NCBI GenBank assembly: GCA_949155905.1
Contig: CASCWU010000001.1
Span: 55,972 to 119,971, forward strand
Direction: 5' to 3'
Source of the DNA: an uncultured Lachnospiraceae bacterium
GTDB lineage: Bacteria; Bacillota; Clostridia; Lachnospirales; Lachnospiraceae
Length of the DNA stretch: 64,000 nucleotides
Part shown: in pieces, positions 52,736 to 61,794 of the stretch
Numbering within the stretch: position 1 is the first letter of the stretch
Layout: each line of letters starts with the position of its first letter
Translations under genes and position numbers: made by a program
The notes under the pieces: generated by a model
Told to the model about the DNA's origin: nothing
The model's database searches: none
The model's input: the letters and a program-made list of their open reading frames with translations, nothing else

Positions 52736-54211
52736 ATGGCTGGCTATCAGAGGATGGTATCATATCTGTATGAATATAATCAGGGAGAAAAGGGATCGAA
52801 TGTGGGCTATGCCAAGCTGGAAATACGAGAGGATATTGCCAAAATGATCGTCAGCATCCGGCTTCGCGGCGATGTGACGGATACCTGTCCGGTAGGATTT
52901 TATTATTGGGAGGGCAGGCAGGCTTATCGGGTTCCTGTCGGGGAAATCCGGCTTATCGGAGGGAAAGTACAGGAGCGGATTTTACTTCCTGGAGCAAAGG
53001 CGGGGGAAAGCGAGCTTCCGGTTATGCAGATGAACGGGATTTTAATTTCTCTGCCGGAAGGACTGATCGGCAGTGCCTGGGACGAACAGGGCGTGCCGAT
53101 GGAAACGGAGCTATGGAGGAAGAAAAAACAGGACAGCTTCCATGCCGGGAGGGGAGATCTGCGGCAGCTGGAAGGGGAAGGAGAACTGCGGGCAGCGGAG
53201 GTAAGAGCGACAGAAGTAAGGGCAGCAGAGCTAAGAACGGTAGAGGTTAAGGTGCCGGAAACAGAAGAAAACAGTTCGCAGAATATCGTGATAAGGCGAG
53301 AGACTTCACAAAAGGAAGGCGAGGCTTCGGGGGTAGTATCGGAGGCAGTCTCAAGGGAAGCATCGATGGAGCTGCCAAAGGAGTCAGCGTTGGAAACAAA
53401 TCAGGCAGAAGCCAAAACCCTTGCAGAAGAAGGAATGCCGACAGAGAGGCTATCAGCGGATAATCCGTCAGCAGGGAGCCTGTCAGCAGAAAATATATCT
53501 GGGGAGAAGCTATCCTCCGAGGAAATTTTGCCAGAAGAGGCTTTGTCAGAGGAGTGGCGGCCGGAATCGTTTTTGATTTCACCGTCTGCTTTGGCGTCCC
53601 GGGCGCGTTCCGGAGATTTACAGGAGCCTTCGTCTCCGGCAGCACAGCCAAATCGTGAAATGAGGGAGGTGCCGCTGACCGAACCCAGGGAAGGAAATAA
53701 TTACCGAAGCAAAGCCTGGATGGAGGAAACCCAAAGAGACGGAAAGGAAGCACGGGCCAGAAAGCAGGAGGAGGCGAATTATTCTGCTCAGACGGAGCGG
53801 AAGGAGGAGACGGCAAAAAGAAGCAGAAGGCAGAGCGAAGAGGCGGCCGAAAACCCAATTGAATATTTTTTTCAGCAGAGTACGAAAATGTGTCCGTTTG
53901 AGGATGAAGCAATTACAAGCTGTGTGCGGATTGAACCGGCAGATCTGGAATATTTCCCTAAGGAAACATGGATTTTAGGGAGCAATAGCTTTCTGCTGCA
54001 TGGCTACTATACATACGGGCATCTGATTTTGGCAAAGATGAAGGGGATGGGACGGGAAAGCATTATGATTGGCGTGCCGGGGCTTTACCAGAACCGGGAA
54101 CGCTTTCTCGCCAAGCTGTTTGGCTTTGAATATTTTAAGCCGATCAGCAAGACCGGATCGGCAGAAGGAGATTTCGGCTATTGGTATTTGTTCCTGCCGG
54201 ATATGCAGTAG
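52736..54211 (+). CDS. Unrecognised protein with conserved ends and low-complexity centre
   Basis: A 491-residue soluble protein. The N-terminal ~120 residues are a compact domain (MVSYLYEYNQGEKGSNVGYAKLEIRED...GFYYWEGRQAYRVPVGEI). The C-terminal ~115 residues are another, opening with MCPFEDEAITSCVRIEPADLEYFP and rich in aromatic residues (LLHGYYTYGHLILAK...FGYWYLFLPDMQ). Between them lie ~240 residues of charged, repetitive sequence, including near-tandem five-residue units (LRAAEVRATEVRAAELRTVEV) and Ser-Ala-Glu repeats. Conserved ends with a variable middle suggest two modules held by a tether. I know no function. It has a GGGAGG ribosome site that may be occluded by the RNA structure upstream. 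Confidence 0.65.
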   Translation: MAGYQRMVSYLYEYNQGEKGSNVGYAKLEIREDIAKMIVSIRLRGDVTDTCPVGFYYWEGRQAYRVPVGEIRLIGGKVQERILLPGAKAGESELPVMQMNGILISLPEGLIGSAWDEQGVPMETELWRKKKQDSFHAGRGDLRQLEGEGELRAAEVRATEVRAAELRTVEVKVPETEENSSQNIVIRRETSQKEGEASGVVSEAVSREASMELPKESALETNQAEAKTLAEEGMPTERLSADNPSAGSLSAENISGEKLSSEEILPEEALSEEWRPESFLISPSALASRARSGDLQEPSSPAAQPNREMREVPLTEPREGNNYRSKAWMEETQRDGKEARARKQEEANYSAQTERKEETAKRSRRQSEEAAENPIEYFFQQSTKMCPFEDEAITSCVRIEPADLEYFPKETWILGSNSFLLHGYYTYGHLILAKMKGMGRESIMIGVPGLYQNRERFLAKLFGFEYFKPISKTGSAEGDFGYWYLFLPDMQ

Positions 54212-54226
54212 GGGCATGTGCAGATG

Positions 54227-54775
54227 CTAAGCAGGATTGAGTAAGGAATAGCGAAAGCAGTCCTGCCAGCCATCCCTCAAATACACAGCCTGCCGAGAAA
54301 TTCCCTCCTGTTCAAAGCCCAGACGCTCTAACAGCCGGATAGAGGAATGGTTCTGACACTCTGCCAGCGCTTCTACCCGGTGAATACCGCCCACGGTAAA
54401 AAGATGCGTGACGGCAGTATGGATTGCTTCTGTAGCATAGCCTTGTCCCTGACAGGCCTGATCCTGCTTGTAGCCAATTTCACAGCGGGAAAAGGGGTGT
54501 GGGAGAATACTCTGGAAGCACACCGTTCCATATAGAAAATCTGGCTGTTCCTTAGGGGCGTACCAGTAACGAAGAAAGCGGCCCAGCTTGAGTTGTTCAA
54601 ACTCGTAGTGGAGGCTGCTTTGCTGTGTGTTAAGATCGGCATTCTGACGGCTCATATTCGGCTCCCAGCCGGAGAGAAAGCGCCAGTTGCGCCGGTAAAA
54701 TTCGGCGGTTAGGGGTGCATGCTGCTCGAATAATACGCGTAGAATAAGACGTTTGCTTTCTAAGGTTAGATCCAT
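54227..54775 (-). CDS. GNAT N-acetyltransferase (RimJ/RimL-like)
   Basis: A 182-residue acetyl-CoA-dependent acetyltransferase. It has LESKRLILRVL at the start, the acetyl-CoA pyrophosphate loop CQGQGYATEAI (Q/R-x-x-G-x-A type), and HRVEALAECQNHSSIRLLERLGFEQEGISR, typical of RimJ/RimL and SpeG relatives that modify protein N-termini or small amines. Substrate unknown. It is convergent with the 52736 gene, 15 nt apart. Confidence 0.88.
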   Translation of the reverse strand: MDLTLESKRLILRVLFEQHAPLTAEFYRRNWRFLSGWEPNMSRQNADLNTQQSSLHYEFEQLKLGRFLRYWYAPKEQPDFLYGTVCFQSILPHPFSRCEIGYKQDQACQGQGYATEAIHTAVTHLFTVGGIHRVEALAECQNHSSIRLLERLGFEQEGISRQAVYLRDGWQDCFRYSLLNPA

Positions 54776-54829
54776 GGCGGCCTCCTATGCTTCCTATGTA
54801 GTTCGCCGGTAAAGGGCGGTTGATTTTCA

Positions 54830-54858
54830 TTGCCGTTTTCGCAGTTCCATGCTACAAT
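54830..54858 (+). promoter_or_regulatory. Promoter of tadA
   Basis: TTGCCG (54830-54835), 17-nt spacer, TACAAT (54853-54858), about 135 nt before the tadA start. Confidence 0.55.
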
Positions 54859-54994
54859 GATGGCAGATATGTTTGGCGCCTTATCTCCGTCAGAGGAGCT
54901 TATAGAACAGGCGCCAGGTTGTCTGTAGTATAACAGAAGCAGGCGGAAAGAACAAGCGGCTGATGAGAAAAATACTTTGTGGAGGAGAGCAGGA

Positions 54995-55504
54995 ATGGCA
55001 GATAGAAACGATGCGGCAGGAGTAAGAAGCAGGGCAGAGGATGAACGATTTATGAAAGAGGCGGTGAAACAGGCGAAAAAGGCGTATGCGCGTGAGGAAA
55101 CGCCTATCGGCTGTGTGATTGTTCAAAACGGGGTCATCATTGCCAGAGGCTATAACAGGCGGAATACGGAGAAAAGCGGGCTGGCTCATGCAGAGCTTTT
55201 GGCGATCCGTAAGGCAAACCGGAAAACCGGGGACTGGCGGTTGGAGGACTGCACGCTTTATGTGACGTTAGAGCCATGCCAGATGTGCGCCGGGGCTATC
55301 GTACAGTCCCGGATACGGCGGGTGGTGATCGGCGCGATGAATCCAAAAGCAGGCTGCGCGGGTTCCGTGCTGAATTTGCTTCAGAGAAAGGAGTTTAACC
55401 ATCAGGTGGAAATAGAGCGCGGGGTGCTGCAGGAGGAATGCAGTGCGTTGCTGTCGGAATTTTTTCGGGAATTGCGGGCAAGAAAAGCAGAGAGGCCGTC
55501 ATAA
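54995..55504 (+). CDS. tadA: tRNA(Arg) adenosine-34 deaminase
   Basis: A 169-residue zinc deaminase converting A34 to inosine in the tRNA-Arg(ACG) anticodon. Active-site HAE is in SGLAHAELLAI and the zinc cysteines in EPCQMCAGAI; TPIGCVIV is conserved. The ATG at 54995 follows GGAGGAGAGCAGGA; the upstream GTG at 54977 has no support. An ~18-residue N-terminal extension precedes the family's usual start. It overlaps the stop of the convergent kinase-like gene by 6 nt. The SRP RNA gene that often follows tadA in Firmicutes is instead 8 kb away. Confidence 0.93.
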   Translation: MADRNDAAGVRSRAEDERFMKEAVKQAKKAYAREETPIGCVIVQNGVIIARGYNRRNTEKSGLAHAELLAIRKANRKTGDWRLEDCTLYVTLEPCQMCAGAIVQSRIRRVVIGAMNPKAGCAGSVLNLLQRKEFNHQVEIERGVLQEECSALLSEFFRELRARKAERPS

Positions 55505-56161
55505 TCCAAAATGCCTCTCAATTTTCTCTAATGCCTCCGAAATCGTACTGTCCTCTCTTCGTACATAAGTAAAAAAGCCGCTTTCCGCGAACCTGCGGTA
55601 ATTCTCGGGGCTGTTGATTTTTGCCAGGCAATTTCGATAGTTTTCCATTGCCGCCTCCGGGTTTTCGGCTTGCTTGAGCTGCTGGTAGAGAAATTGCTTC
55701 TCGGCATCCTCCCGTTCAAAAAAGCGATCTACAGACATGCTTGGCGGGCTGAGTAAAATCGCTACATGCCTGTAGTCAGAAATTTCTTTTAGCGTGGCGA
55801 GCGGAATATTCGTATCCACAAACAGCTTTTTCCCCTGGGCGGAAAGCTGGATCAGGCGGGCAATTTCTAAGTCTGCCGCTTCTATGGAGCAGCCTGTGAT
55901 CCAGGCAGCGTATTCTTCCGGCGTACGGCTGATAAATTCCTGCCAGCCAGACATTGTCTCGAAGTAGGAAAGATTCGGCTGATGAATCGGATCGATAGCG
56001 TCCATAAAAACGTCGTGATAATTTTCTCCGCAGCAAATACCGTCGTGCCGCTCTGCCAGAAGCTTTACCATCGTAGACTTCCCTGCATAAGCAGTACCGT
56101 TAAAAAAATAAGCATCCTTTAGCAAATAGCGGATGATGTTGCATTCTAAGGAAAGCTTCAT
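55499..56161 (-). CDS. P-loop kinase-like ATPase of unknown substrate
   Basis: A 220-residue protein with a Walker A loop FNGTAYAGKSTMVKLL near residues 20-35 and a later LFVDTNIPL segment resembling Walker B of adenylate/shikimate-kinase-like proteins; VAILLSPPSMSVDRFFERED could be the lid. Such proteins phosphorylate small molecules, nucleosides or antibiotics. The N-terminal ~15 residues before the P-loop are short. Family not recognised further. Confidence 0.6.
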   Translation of the reverse strand: MKLSLECNIIRYLLKDAYFFNGTAYAGKSTMVKLLAERHDGICCGENYHDVFMDAIDPIHQPNLSYFETMSGWQEFISRTPEEYAAWITGCSIEAADLEIARLIQLSAQGKKLFVDTNIPLATLKEISDYRHVAILLSPPSMSVDRFFEREDAEKQFLYQQLKQAENPEAAMENYRNCLAKINSPENYRRFAESGFFTYVRREDSTISEALEKIERHFGL

Positions 56162-56214
56162 AAAATAGTTCCTCCCGTTTTAAAGCTGCTTTTAGTGTAG
56201 CACAGGTTGTTTGG

Positions 56215-57582
56215 TCAGACAAGTGATTTTCTGTTTTTCCATCGTCCCAAAAAGAAGTAAATCGTAGCGGGAACGGTAGAAGCATAGCTGGCCAGACCAT
56301 AGCCTAAAATAAAACCGAACAATCCCATGTTGCAAACAATTCCAAAGCCATAGCTTAATAAAATCCGAAAGACGAAGCCGTCCAGGATGCCAAGCACCAT
56401 ACTAAAAGAGGCATTTCCAATTCCCTGAACAAAGGCATTGCTTCCCCGCATCAGAACCATAGAGGGAAAGGACCAGAGAATGGCGGAAACAAAGACCGGG
56501 GCAAGTGCAATCACTTCCTGATCGTCTGTAAACAGGCCGAACATCGGCTTGCAGAAATTCAGGTAAACAACCGAGAAAATCAGGTAAAAAATCCCGCAAT
56601 AACCCCACGAGCAATAGACCGTTCGTTTGGCGCGCTCTGGCTTCCCGGCGGCAATGTTCTGACCGATAATCGGGGAGGCGGCGTGCATAACAGCCTGAGA
56701 AAGCTTGTTTACAATATCATCCAGCTTGACGCCGACTCCATAGACCGCCGAGGCATAGACGCCAAGCTGATTGACGAGGCGATTGACAAATAGCATAGAA
56801 AGATTGACGGCACAGCTCTGAATAGCAAAAGGGATTCCGAGCCTGGCAAGCTGCAGAAAAATAGTCCGGTCAAGCTTAAAGTCGGCGGGAGAGAAGCTTA
56901 GAAAAAACTGCTCTTGGTTCCGGTAGAGAAAGGTAATGGCACAAAGAAAGGAAACCGCCTGTCCGATGACGGTTGCCAGGGCAGCTCCGGCCACGCCCCA
57001 CCGGAACAATCCGGTAAAGAGCAGATCCAGCAGGAGGTTGAGGAGGGAAGCCAGCAGGATAAAATAAAAAGGATGCTTGGAATCCCCCATTCCCCGGAAT
57101 ACGGCAGAAACCATGTTATAGCCAAAGGTAAAGAGCAGACCAATCCCGCAGACGATCAGGTAATGGGAGGCCATGGCAGCAGCCTCCGGCGGAGTGCTGA
57201 GCAGAGAAAGGATTCCCTTACGGAAGCATAAAATCGCAGCACTCATAAAAAGTCCAATCAGCACCAATACGGTAAACAGGGTGCCGACGGTAGGGGAGAT
57301 TCGTTCCTTCTTTCCGGCTCCGACCAGTTGGGCAATTAACACCTGTCCTCCGGTGGAAAAGCCTAAGCAGAACATGGTGGCAAAGGTAAAGATCTGACTG
57401 GCCGTAGAGACGGCAGACAGGCCGAAGCTGCCGACGAACCGTCCGACGATCAGCATATCCACAAGGGAATAAAGAACCTGAAGAGCATTCGAGGCCATAA
57501 AGGGAAGCGCAAAGAAAAGAAGCTGCTTTGGGATAGGGCCGTCCGTATAGCTACGGACGGCAGTTTTTCCGTTTTGAATCAT
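56215..57582 (-). CDS. MATE-family efflux transporter
   Basis: A 455-residue inner-membrane protein with twelve predicted helices in two pseudo-symmetric halves, starting with a short cytosolic tail and PKQLLFFALPFMASNALQVLYSLVDMLIVGRFVG. GFSTGGQVLIAQLVGAGKKE and RGMGDSKHPFYF are typical of DinF/NorM relatives. It exports cationic compounds with a Na+ or H+ gradient. It lies 12 nt downstream of, and in the same direction as, the esterase-like gene, so the two form an operon. Confidence 0.9.
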   Translation of the reverse strand: MIQNGKTAVRSYTDGPIPKQLLFFALPFMASNALQVLYSLVDMLIVGRFVGSFGLSAVSTASQIFTFATMFCLGFSTGGQVLIAQLVGAGKKERISPTVGTLFTVLVLIGLFMSAAILCFRKGILSLLSTPPEAAAMASHYLIVCGIGLLFTFGYNMVSAVFRGMGDSKHPFYFILLASLLNLLLDLLFTGLFRWGVAGAALATVIGQAVSFLCAITFLYRNQEQFFLSFSPADFKLDRTIFLQLARLGIPFAIQSCAVNLSMLFVNRLVNQLGVYASAVYGVGVKLDDIVNKLSQAVMHAASPIIGQNIAAGKPERAKRTVYCSWGYCGIFYLIFSVVYLNFCKPMFGLFTDDQEVIALAPVFVSAILWSFPSMVLMRGSNAFVQGIGNASFSMVLGILDGFVFRILLSYGFGIVCNMGLFGFILGYGLASYASTVPATIYFFLGRWKNRKSLV

Positions 57583-57594
57583 GGTACACTCCTT

Positions 57595-58470
57595 TCAAAT
57601 GACGGGTTTCCTTCTTTGCAGCGGCAGCAGGGAATCCATGGCAATTTCCAGGTAGTCGTTCCACATGTTAAAATCATGGTGATAGCCCTCGGCACAGATG
57701 TATGTAACCGGATAGCCAAGCTCCTTTAGAGTAGCGGCGTCTGCCTCAATCCTGGCTCGAATAAAGCCCTCTTCACTTCCGGAAATCAGGTAAAAATTGG
57801 TCAGTGTGTCACCCGCCTCCAGATGCTTTTTGGCGATGGTATACATATCATGCCGGGAGCCAGGCAGGTCTGCGCTGGTGCCGAAGGTGGCATTGTGGAG
57901 CGGGAAGGAGGTACGGAAATGCTCACCATCTAACTCCTCCTGAAGTGTTTTAGTATTGAGGGTATAGCCGATGCCGCCGGAGATATCGACACAGGTATGG
58001 TAGAGATCCGGGCGGCGGAGTGCGGTTCCCAGAGCAGCATTGCCACCCATGGCATAGCCCATAATAAAGTTGTCCTCACGTTTTGGAGAGGAGGCAAACA
58101 GCGTCTGCATGACAACCGGCAGCTCCTCTGTTAAAAAGGTAGCATAAGAGATGCCGTAGTTGGTGTCGGCGCCAAAGCTGTTGCGGATGTTTGGTGTCAC
58201 CAGCATGACATTGTTCCGCTGGGCGAAGCGTTCTGCATTGGTATAGCGGTAGGTCAGGCTGTCGTCATCACTGCCGCCATGCAGCAAATAAATCGTCTGG
58301 AATTTCATTCCCGGCACAAGAGCTGCCTTCGCCGGAGCGCCTGGGGCATGGTGATGGCGGATGCCCTGTGTTTCGTCATAATAGCTGTAATTATCTGTCG
58401 GATAGACAATCGAGATATCTACATAGCCGCCGATTGCCTCGCTTCTGTAGTTAAAACGCATCATACTCAT
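57595..58470 (-). CDS. Esterase-family alpha/beta-hydrolase paralogue lacking the catalytic serine
   Basis: A 291-residue member of the putative-esterase (EstA/esterase D-like, PF00756) family. The oxyanion-type block FQTIYLLHGGSDDDS and the C-terminal His region (EGYHHDFNMWNDYL) are present. The nucleophile elbow reads GYAMGG with A140 (codon GCC) where the two paralogues at 60106 and 60935 have GLSMGG. The acid position is also changed: GSEEGF against CGTEDF in the paralogues. Hydrolase activity by the usual triad is therefore unlikely; a binding or regulatory role is possible. The reading frame is fully open and the start has GGAGG, so the gene is maintained. It is divergent from the AraC gene. 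Confidence 0.82.
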   Translation of the reverse strand: MSMMRFNYRSEAIGGYVDISIVYPTDNYSYYDETQGIRHHHAPGAPAKAALVPGMKFQTIYLLHGGSDDDSLTYRYTNAERFAQRNNVMLVTPNIRNSFGADTNYGISYATFLTEELPVVMQTLFASSPKREDNFIMGYAMGGNAALGTALRRPDLYHTCVDISGGIGYTLNTKTLQEELDGEHFRTSFPLHNATFGTSADLPGSRHDMYTIAKKHLEAGDTLTNFYLISGSEEGFIRARIEADAATLKELGYPVTYICAEGYHHDFNMWNDYLEIAMDSLLPLQRRKPVI

Positions 58471-58603
58471 AAAAAATCCTCCATTCCATCAGAACATTGT
58501 GTGTAAGGATAGTGTAGCAAGTTTCCTGTGAAAGAAAAAGGATAAAAAACTACAAAGTGCAGACTTGTCTATGTTATCGGAGAATCCATGGGTAAAGTAT
58601 ACA

Positions 58604-58632
58604 TTGACACCTTTTTGACAGGCAGGTAAACT
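58604..58632 (+). promoter_or_regulatory. Promoter of the AraC-esterase operon
   Basis: Consensus TTGACA (58604-58609), 17-nt spacer, TAAACT (58627-58632). Confidence 0.75.
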
Positions 58633-58737
58633 AAAAAGCAGGAGGGTGTATGCAGCTAGAGGGTCAGAAAGCATAAAGGGTAGAAAAGCAGAGGATAAAA
58701 AATAAAGAGCCAGAAAACAGAAAAGAGGGAAAACAGG

Positions 58738-60009
58738 ATGAAACACATCATAGAAAAACTGACAGGCAGCAGGAAACGGAGGACAGAGCGTTCCCTGGAC
58801 AGGATTGAACTGGATATGAAAACGCGGAATCTGATGCAGCATGGTCAGAGTTTTTCCGAGGAGGAGCGCAGGGAGATGGTAGAAGCTATCTGGCCGCAGT
58901 TTCGTTATGAGGAAAAGGTGACGTTGATGGAGGTTGTATTGTATGATATTTGGAATACATTGCCGTTTGATAACCGCAGTGAATTGGAAGAAAGGCTGCA
59001 CGAGATCCGGGATCTGATCCGGGACTGCCTGAACCCGGGAGAAAAGGCGATTTTAGAGGTGCGTTACGGAATCGGCGCCTTTTATGTGATTCGGACAGCA
59101 GAGGAGACGGCGGAGCAAACCGAACGAAATCTTAGGGTGCTGACGGAATGGATTCATAAAATGCTCTATCAGAAATTTCAGCTTTACGCGAATATTTTAT
59201 ATGACAGCGAGGCAGTAGAATTGGGACTTATTTATCAGCCGGTGGAGGAAATTACCAGGTTTCTGGCCGGGCGTCAGTTTGTGTCCGGGGGCAGCTCGAT
59301 AGACATCTGCAAATTTGATTCCAGAGAGTATACGGATATGTGCCGCAGGGCGATAGGCAAAATCAACCGCTATATGGAGGCGATCCGATCAGGGCAGTTT
59401 GAGCAGGCGGACGAATACTGCCGGATGATATTTGAAAGCGAAGCGGTCGAGGAGATCAGCTTTTCCTGGGAGGTCATGACCAGCAGTATTTTTCCGATGA
59501 TCAGCTCTCTTTATCCGCCGGAGGTCAGTAAAACTATCGTAGAATATCTGCATCAGCCAAGCCGCCCGGTCAGCTTTTCCTCAAAGGAGGAGATGCTTTC
59601 CTTTGTATTAAAGGGCAACCAGATTTTGTGCCAGAGCATCGAAAGCCATCGGATGGAAAAAAGCGATTCTCTGATAGGCAGAATTCAGGAATATATGAAA
59701 GAGCATTATGGAAACCCGGAAATCAATGTGGCATTTTTGGCGGAACGATTTGGGATTACTCCGAATTATCTAAGCAGCCTTTACCGGAGGCAGACCGGCG
59801 TCAAGCTGACGGAATACATCCAGCAGATTCGGCTTACCCACGCAGAGGAGTTGTTGCGTCAGACGAATCAGAAGGTGCAGGATATTGCCAGACAATGTGG
59901 ATATGAATATAATGTAGGTTATTTTCAGCAGTCCTTTCGGAAAAAGCATGGGATGTCTCCTTCCGAATACCGAAAAAACAACAAAGTGTTGAATAGTATA
60001 GATTTGTAG
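58738..60009 (+). CDS. AraC-family transcriptional regulator
   Basis: A 423-residue regulator. The C-terminal ~100 residues hold the two helix-turn-helices of AraC proteins (INVAFLAERFGITPNYLSSLYRRQTG and QKVQDIARQCGYEYNVGYFQQSFRKKHGMSPSEYRK). The ~310-residue N-terminal part is helical, cytosolic and not a cupin; I do not recognise it. It probably senses a metabolite and controls the adjacent esterase genes: two lie downstream on the same strand and one, with a MATE pump, diverges upstream. Confidence 0.85.
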   Translation: MKHIIEKLTGSRKRRTERSLDRIELDMKTRNLMQHGQSFSEEERREMVEAIWPQFRYEEKVTLMEVVLYDIWNTLPFDNRSELEERLHEIRDLIRDCLNPGEKAILEVRYGIGAFYVIRTAEETAEQTERNLRVLTEWIHKMLYQKFQLYANILYDSEAVELGLIYQPVEEITRFLAGRQFVSGGSSIDICKFDSREYTDMCRRAIGKINRYMEAIRSGQFEQADEYCRMIFESEAVEEISFSWEVMTSSIFPMISSLYPPEVSKTIVEYLHQPSRPVSFSSKEEMLSFVLKGNQILCQSIESHRMEKSDSLIGRIQEYMKEHYGNPEINVAFLAERFGITPNYLSSLYRRQTGVKLTEYIQQIRLTHAEELLRQTNQKVQDIARQCGYEYNVGYFQQSFRKKHGMSPSEYRKNNKVLNSIDL

Positions 60010-60105
60010 AAATGTAGCGTTGAAGCAGAAGGAAAAAGCATGATACAGTAAAGCTGGTTCCAAAATAAAAATAAGGAAAAAGGCTCAGAGAAAGGAGAAG
60101 AGGAT

Positions 60106-60933
60106 ATGGCACTGATGAATATTCAGCTACGTTCGTCCAGCCTGAACCGGTATACGACCGTCAATGTCTGTTTCCCGGAGATGGAGGGGTTTGAAAAAAT
60201 GAAGGGGAAACCGTATCAGTATCAGCCGGGAGTTACTTACCAGACATTGTGGCTGTTCCACGGGGGCGGAGGAGATGCCAGCGACTGGATTCGTAAGACA
60301 AGTGTAGAACGGTATGCAAATGAAAACAAGCTGATTGTAATTTGTCCGTCTACCTATAACAGCTTCTATACGGATATGGCGTATGGAGATGCGTATTATA
60401 CCTGGCTGACAAAGGAGCTGCCGGAAATCATGCGTTACCTGCTGCCGATTTCAGAAAAAAGAGAGGACACGTTTGTTGCCGGGCTTTCCATGGGCGGCTA
60501 CGGAGCCCTGAAGTGGGCGATGAACGAGCCGGAACGCTTTGCCTGTGCGGGAAGCTTTTCCGGAGCGGTCGATATGCCGAACATTTTAAAGGAAAACCAT
60601 CTGCACGACGGCGTGCTGGATCGGGATCTGCGGATTGTATTTGATACGGTGGAACGGGCAGAGCATACGAAGGAGGACGTCCTTTATATGGCCGAGCAGG
60701 ACATAAAAGCCGGGAAGGAGCTGCCAAAGCTTTACCTGACCTGCGGGACCGAGGATTTTACTTGGCGGTTTAACACACATGCCCGGGATGTATTCCAGGA
60801 ACTGGGCGCTGATCTGACATGGGATGAGCGTCCGGGCAACCATACGTGGGACTTCTGGGATCAGGCTATCGTCCGTTATCTGGAGTGGCTGCCGTTGCGG
60901 AAGGCGCCGATTTTTGCAGAGGAGGGGAAATGA
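60106..60933 (+). CDS. Putative esterase (alpha/beta hydrolase), intact triad
   Basis: A 275-residue cytosolic hydrolase of the PF00756 family with nucleophile S128 in GLSMGGYGAL, acid residue in TCGTEDFTWRF and His in GNHTWDFWDQAI. WLFHGGGGDASDW forms the oxyanion site. Relatives include acetyl-xylan/feruloyl-type esterases and S-formylglutathione hydrolases. The start follows AAAGGAGAAGAGGAT. Its stop is 1 nt from the start of the next esterase. Confidence 0.88.
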   Translation: MALMNIQLRSSSLNRYTTVNVCFPEMEGFEKMKGKPYQYQPGVTYQTLWLFHGGGGDASDWIRKTSVERYANENKLIVICPSTYNSFYTDMAYGDAYYTWLTKELPEIMRYLLPISEKREDTFVAGLSMGGYGALKWAMNEPERFACAGSFSGAVDMPNILKENHLHDGVLDRDLRIVFDTVERAEHTKEDVLYMAEQDIKAGKELPKLYLTCGTEDFTWRFNTHARDVFQELGADLTWDERPGNHTWDFWDQAIVRYLEWLPLRKAPIFAEEGK

Positions 60934-60934
60934 T

Positions 60935-61708
60935 ATGGCAATGCGGATACAGATGAATTACAGCTCCCTGGCGCTGCGGTTTAACACCGAGATCGATATG
61001 GTCGTTCCGCAGCGGGGCAATACGTATGAAAAAGGAAAGAAAAGTCCGGTGATGTTCCTGCTGCATGGCGGCGGAAGCTCCCATTCTGAGTGGCTGCGGA
61101 ATACCCGCGTGGAAGAGCTGGCAGAACGGAACGGGCTGATTGTGGTTTGCCCGGACGGCCAGAATTCGAGCTGGTCGGATATGCACATGGGAGCCGCCTG
61201 GTTTACTCATATAACAGAGGAATTGTATGATTTCGTACATGCCGTTCTTCCAGCTTCGGACAAACGGGAGGATAATATCGTGGCCGGTCTGTCGATGGGC
61301 GGGCATGGCGCTCTAAAGGCCGGGCTGACCTGCCCGGAGAAATACGGCTATGTGATCAGCCTTTCTGGTGCAGCAGGGATTGCCCAGGAATGTGCCGAGG
61401 GTCGCTTTCCGCTGCCAAACAACGGCTATGCGATTTTCGGAGACAAGGATCAGGTATTGGGCGGGAAAAACGATTTGTTCGCCCTGGCGAATCGCTTAAA
61501 GGAATCCGGAAAGGAAGCGCCTGTATTTTATTCGGCCTGCGGGACGGAGGATTTTACCTATCCAGATAACGTAAAGTTAAAGGATCATATGCAGAGTCTG
61601 GGGCTTCCTCTGACCTTTGTAGACGGGCCTGGGGCGCATACGTGGGACTTCTGGAACGAATATATTGAGAAGGCAGTGGCGTTTGTGCAGGAGCGGCGCG
61701 GAAGCTGA
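60935..61708 (+). CDS. Putative esterase (alpha/beta hydrolase), intact triad
   Basis: A 257-residue paralogue of the preceding gene with S120 in GLSMGGHGAL, the acid residue in ACGTEDFTYPD and His in GAHTWDFWNEYI. ATG 60935 is reached from the GAGGAGGGG site that lies in the last codons of the upstream gene, so translation is coupled. The longer frame starting at 60824 is only overlap. Gene order suggests deacylation of a related set of substrates, possibly plant- or host-derived glycans, but this is inference. Confidence 0.88.
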   Translation: MAMRIQMNYSSLALRFNTEIDMVVPQRGNTYEKGKKSPVMFLLHGGGSSHSEWLRNTRVEELAERNGLIVVCPDGQNSSWSDMHMGAAWFTHITEELYDFVHAVLPASDKREDNIVAGLSMGGHGALKAGLTCPEKYGYVISLSGAAGIAQECAEGRFPLPNNGYAIFGDKDQVLGGKNDLFALANRLKESGKEAPVFYSACGTEDFTYPDNVKLKDHMQSLGLPLTFVDGPGAHTWDFWNEYIEKAVAFVQERRGS

Positions 61709-61731
61709 GGGAGTATCATAAATTTAGGAGC

Positions 61732-61756
61732 AAGCCTATCCTTAGATGGGCTTGTA
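61732..61756 (+). terminator. Hairpin after the esterase operon
   Basis: AAGCCTATC (61732-61740) pairs with GATGGGCTT (61745-61753), loop CTTA. The T-tract is weak. It is a near-copy of the hairpin at positions 1-22. Confidence 0.5.
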
Positions 61757-61794
61757 TCCATTTACAGAGAATAAAAAGAGAAGGAGAATTCATA

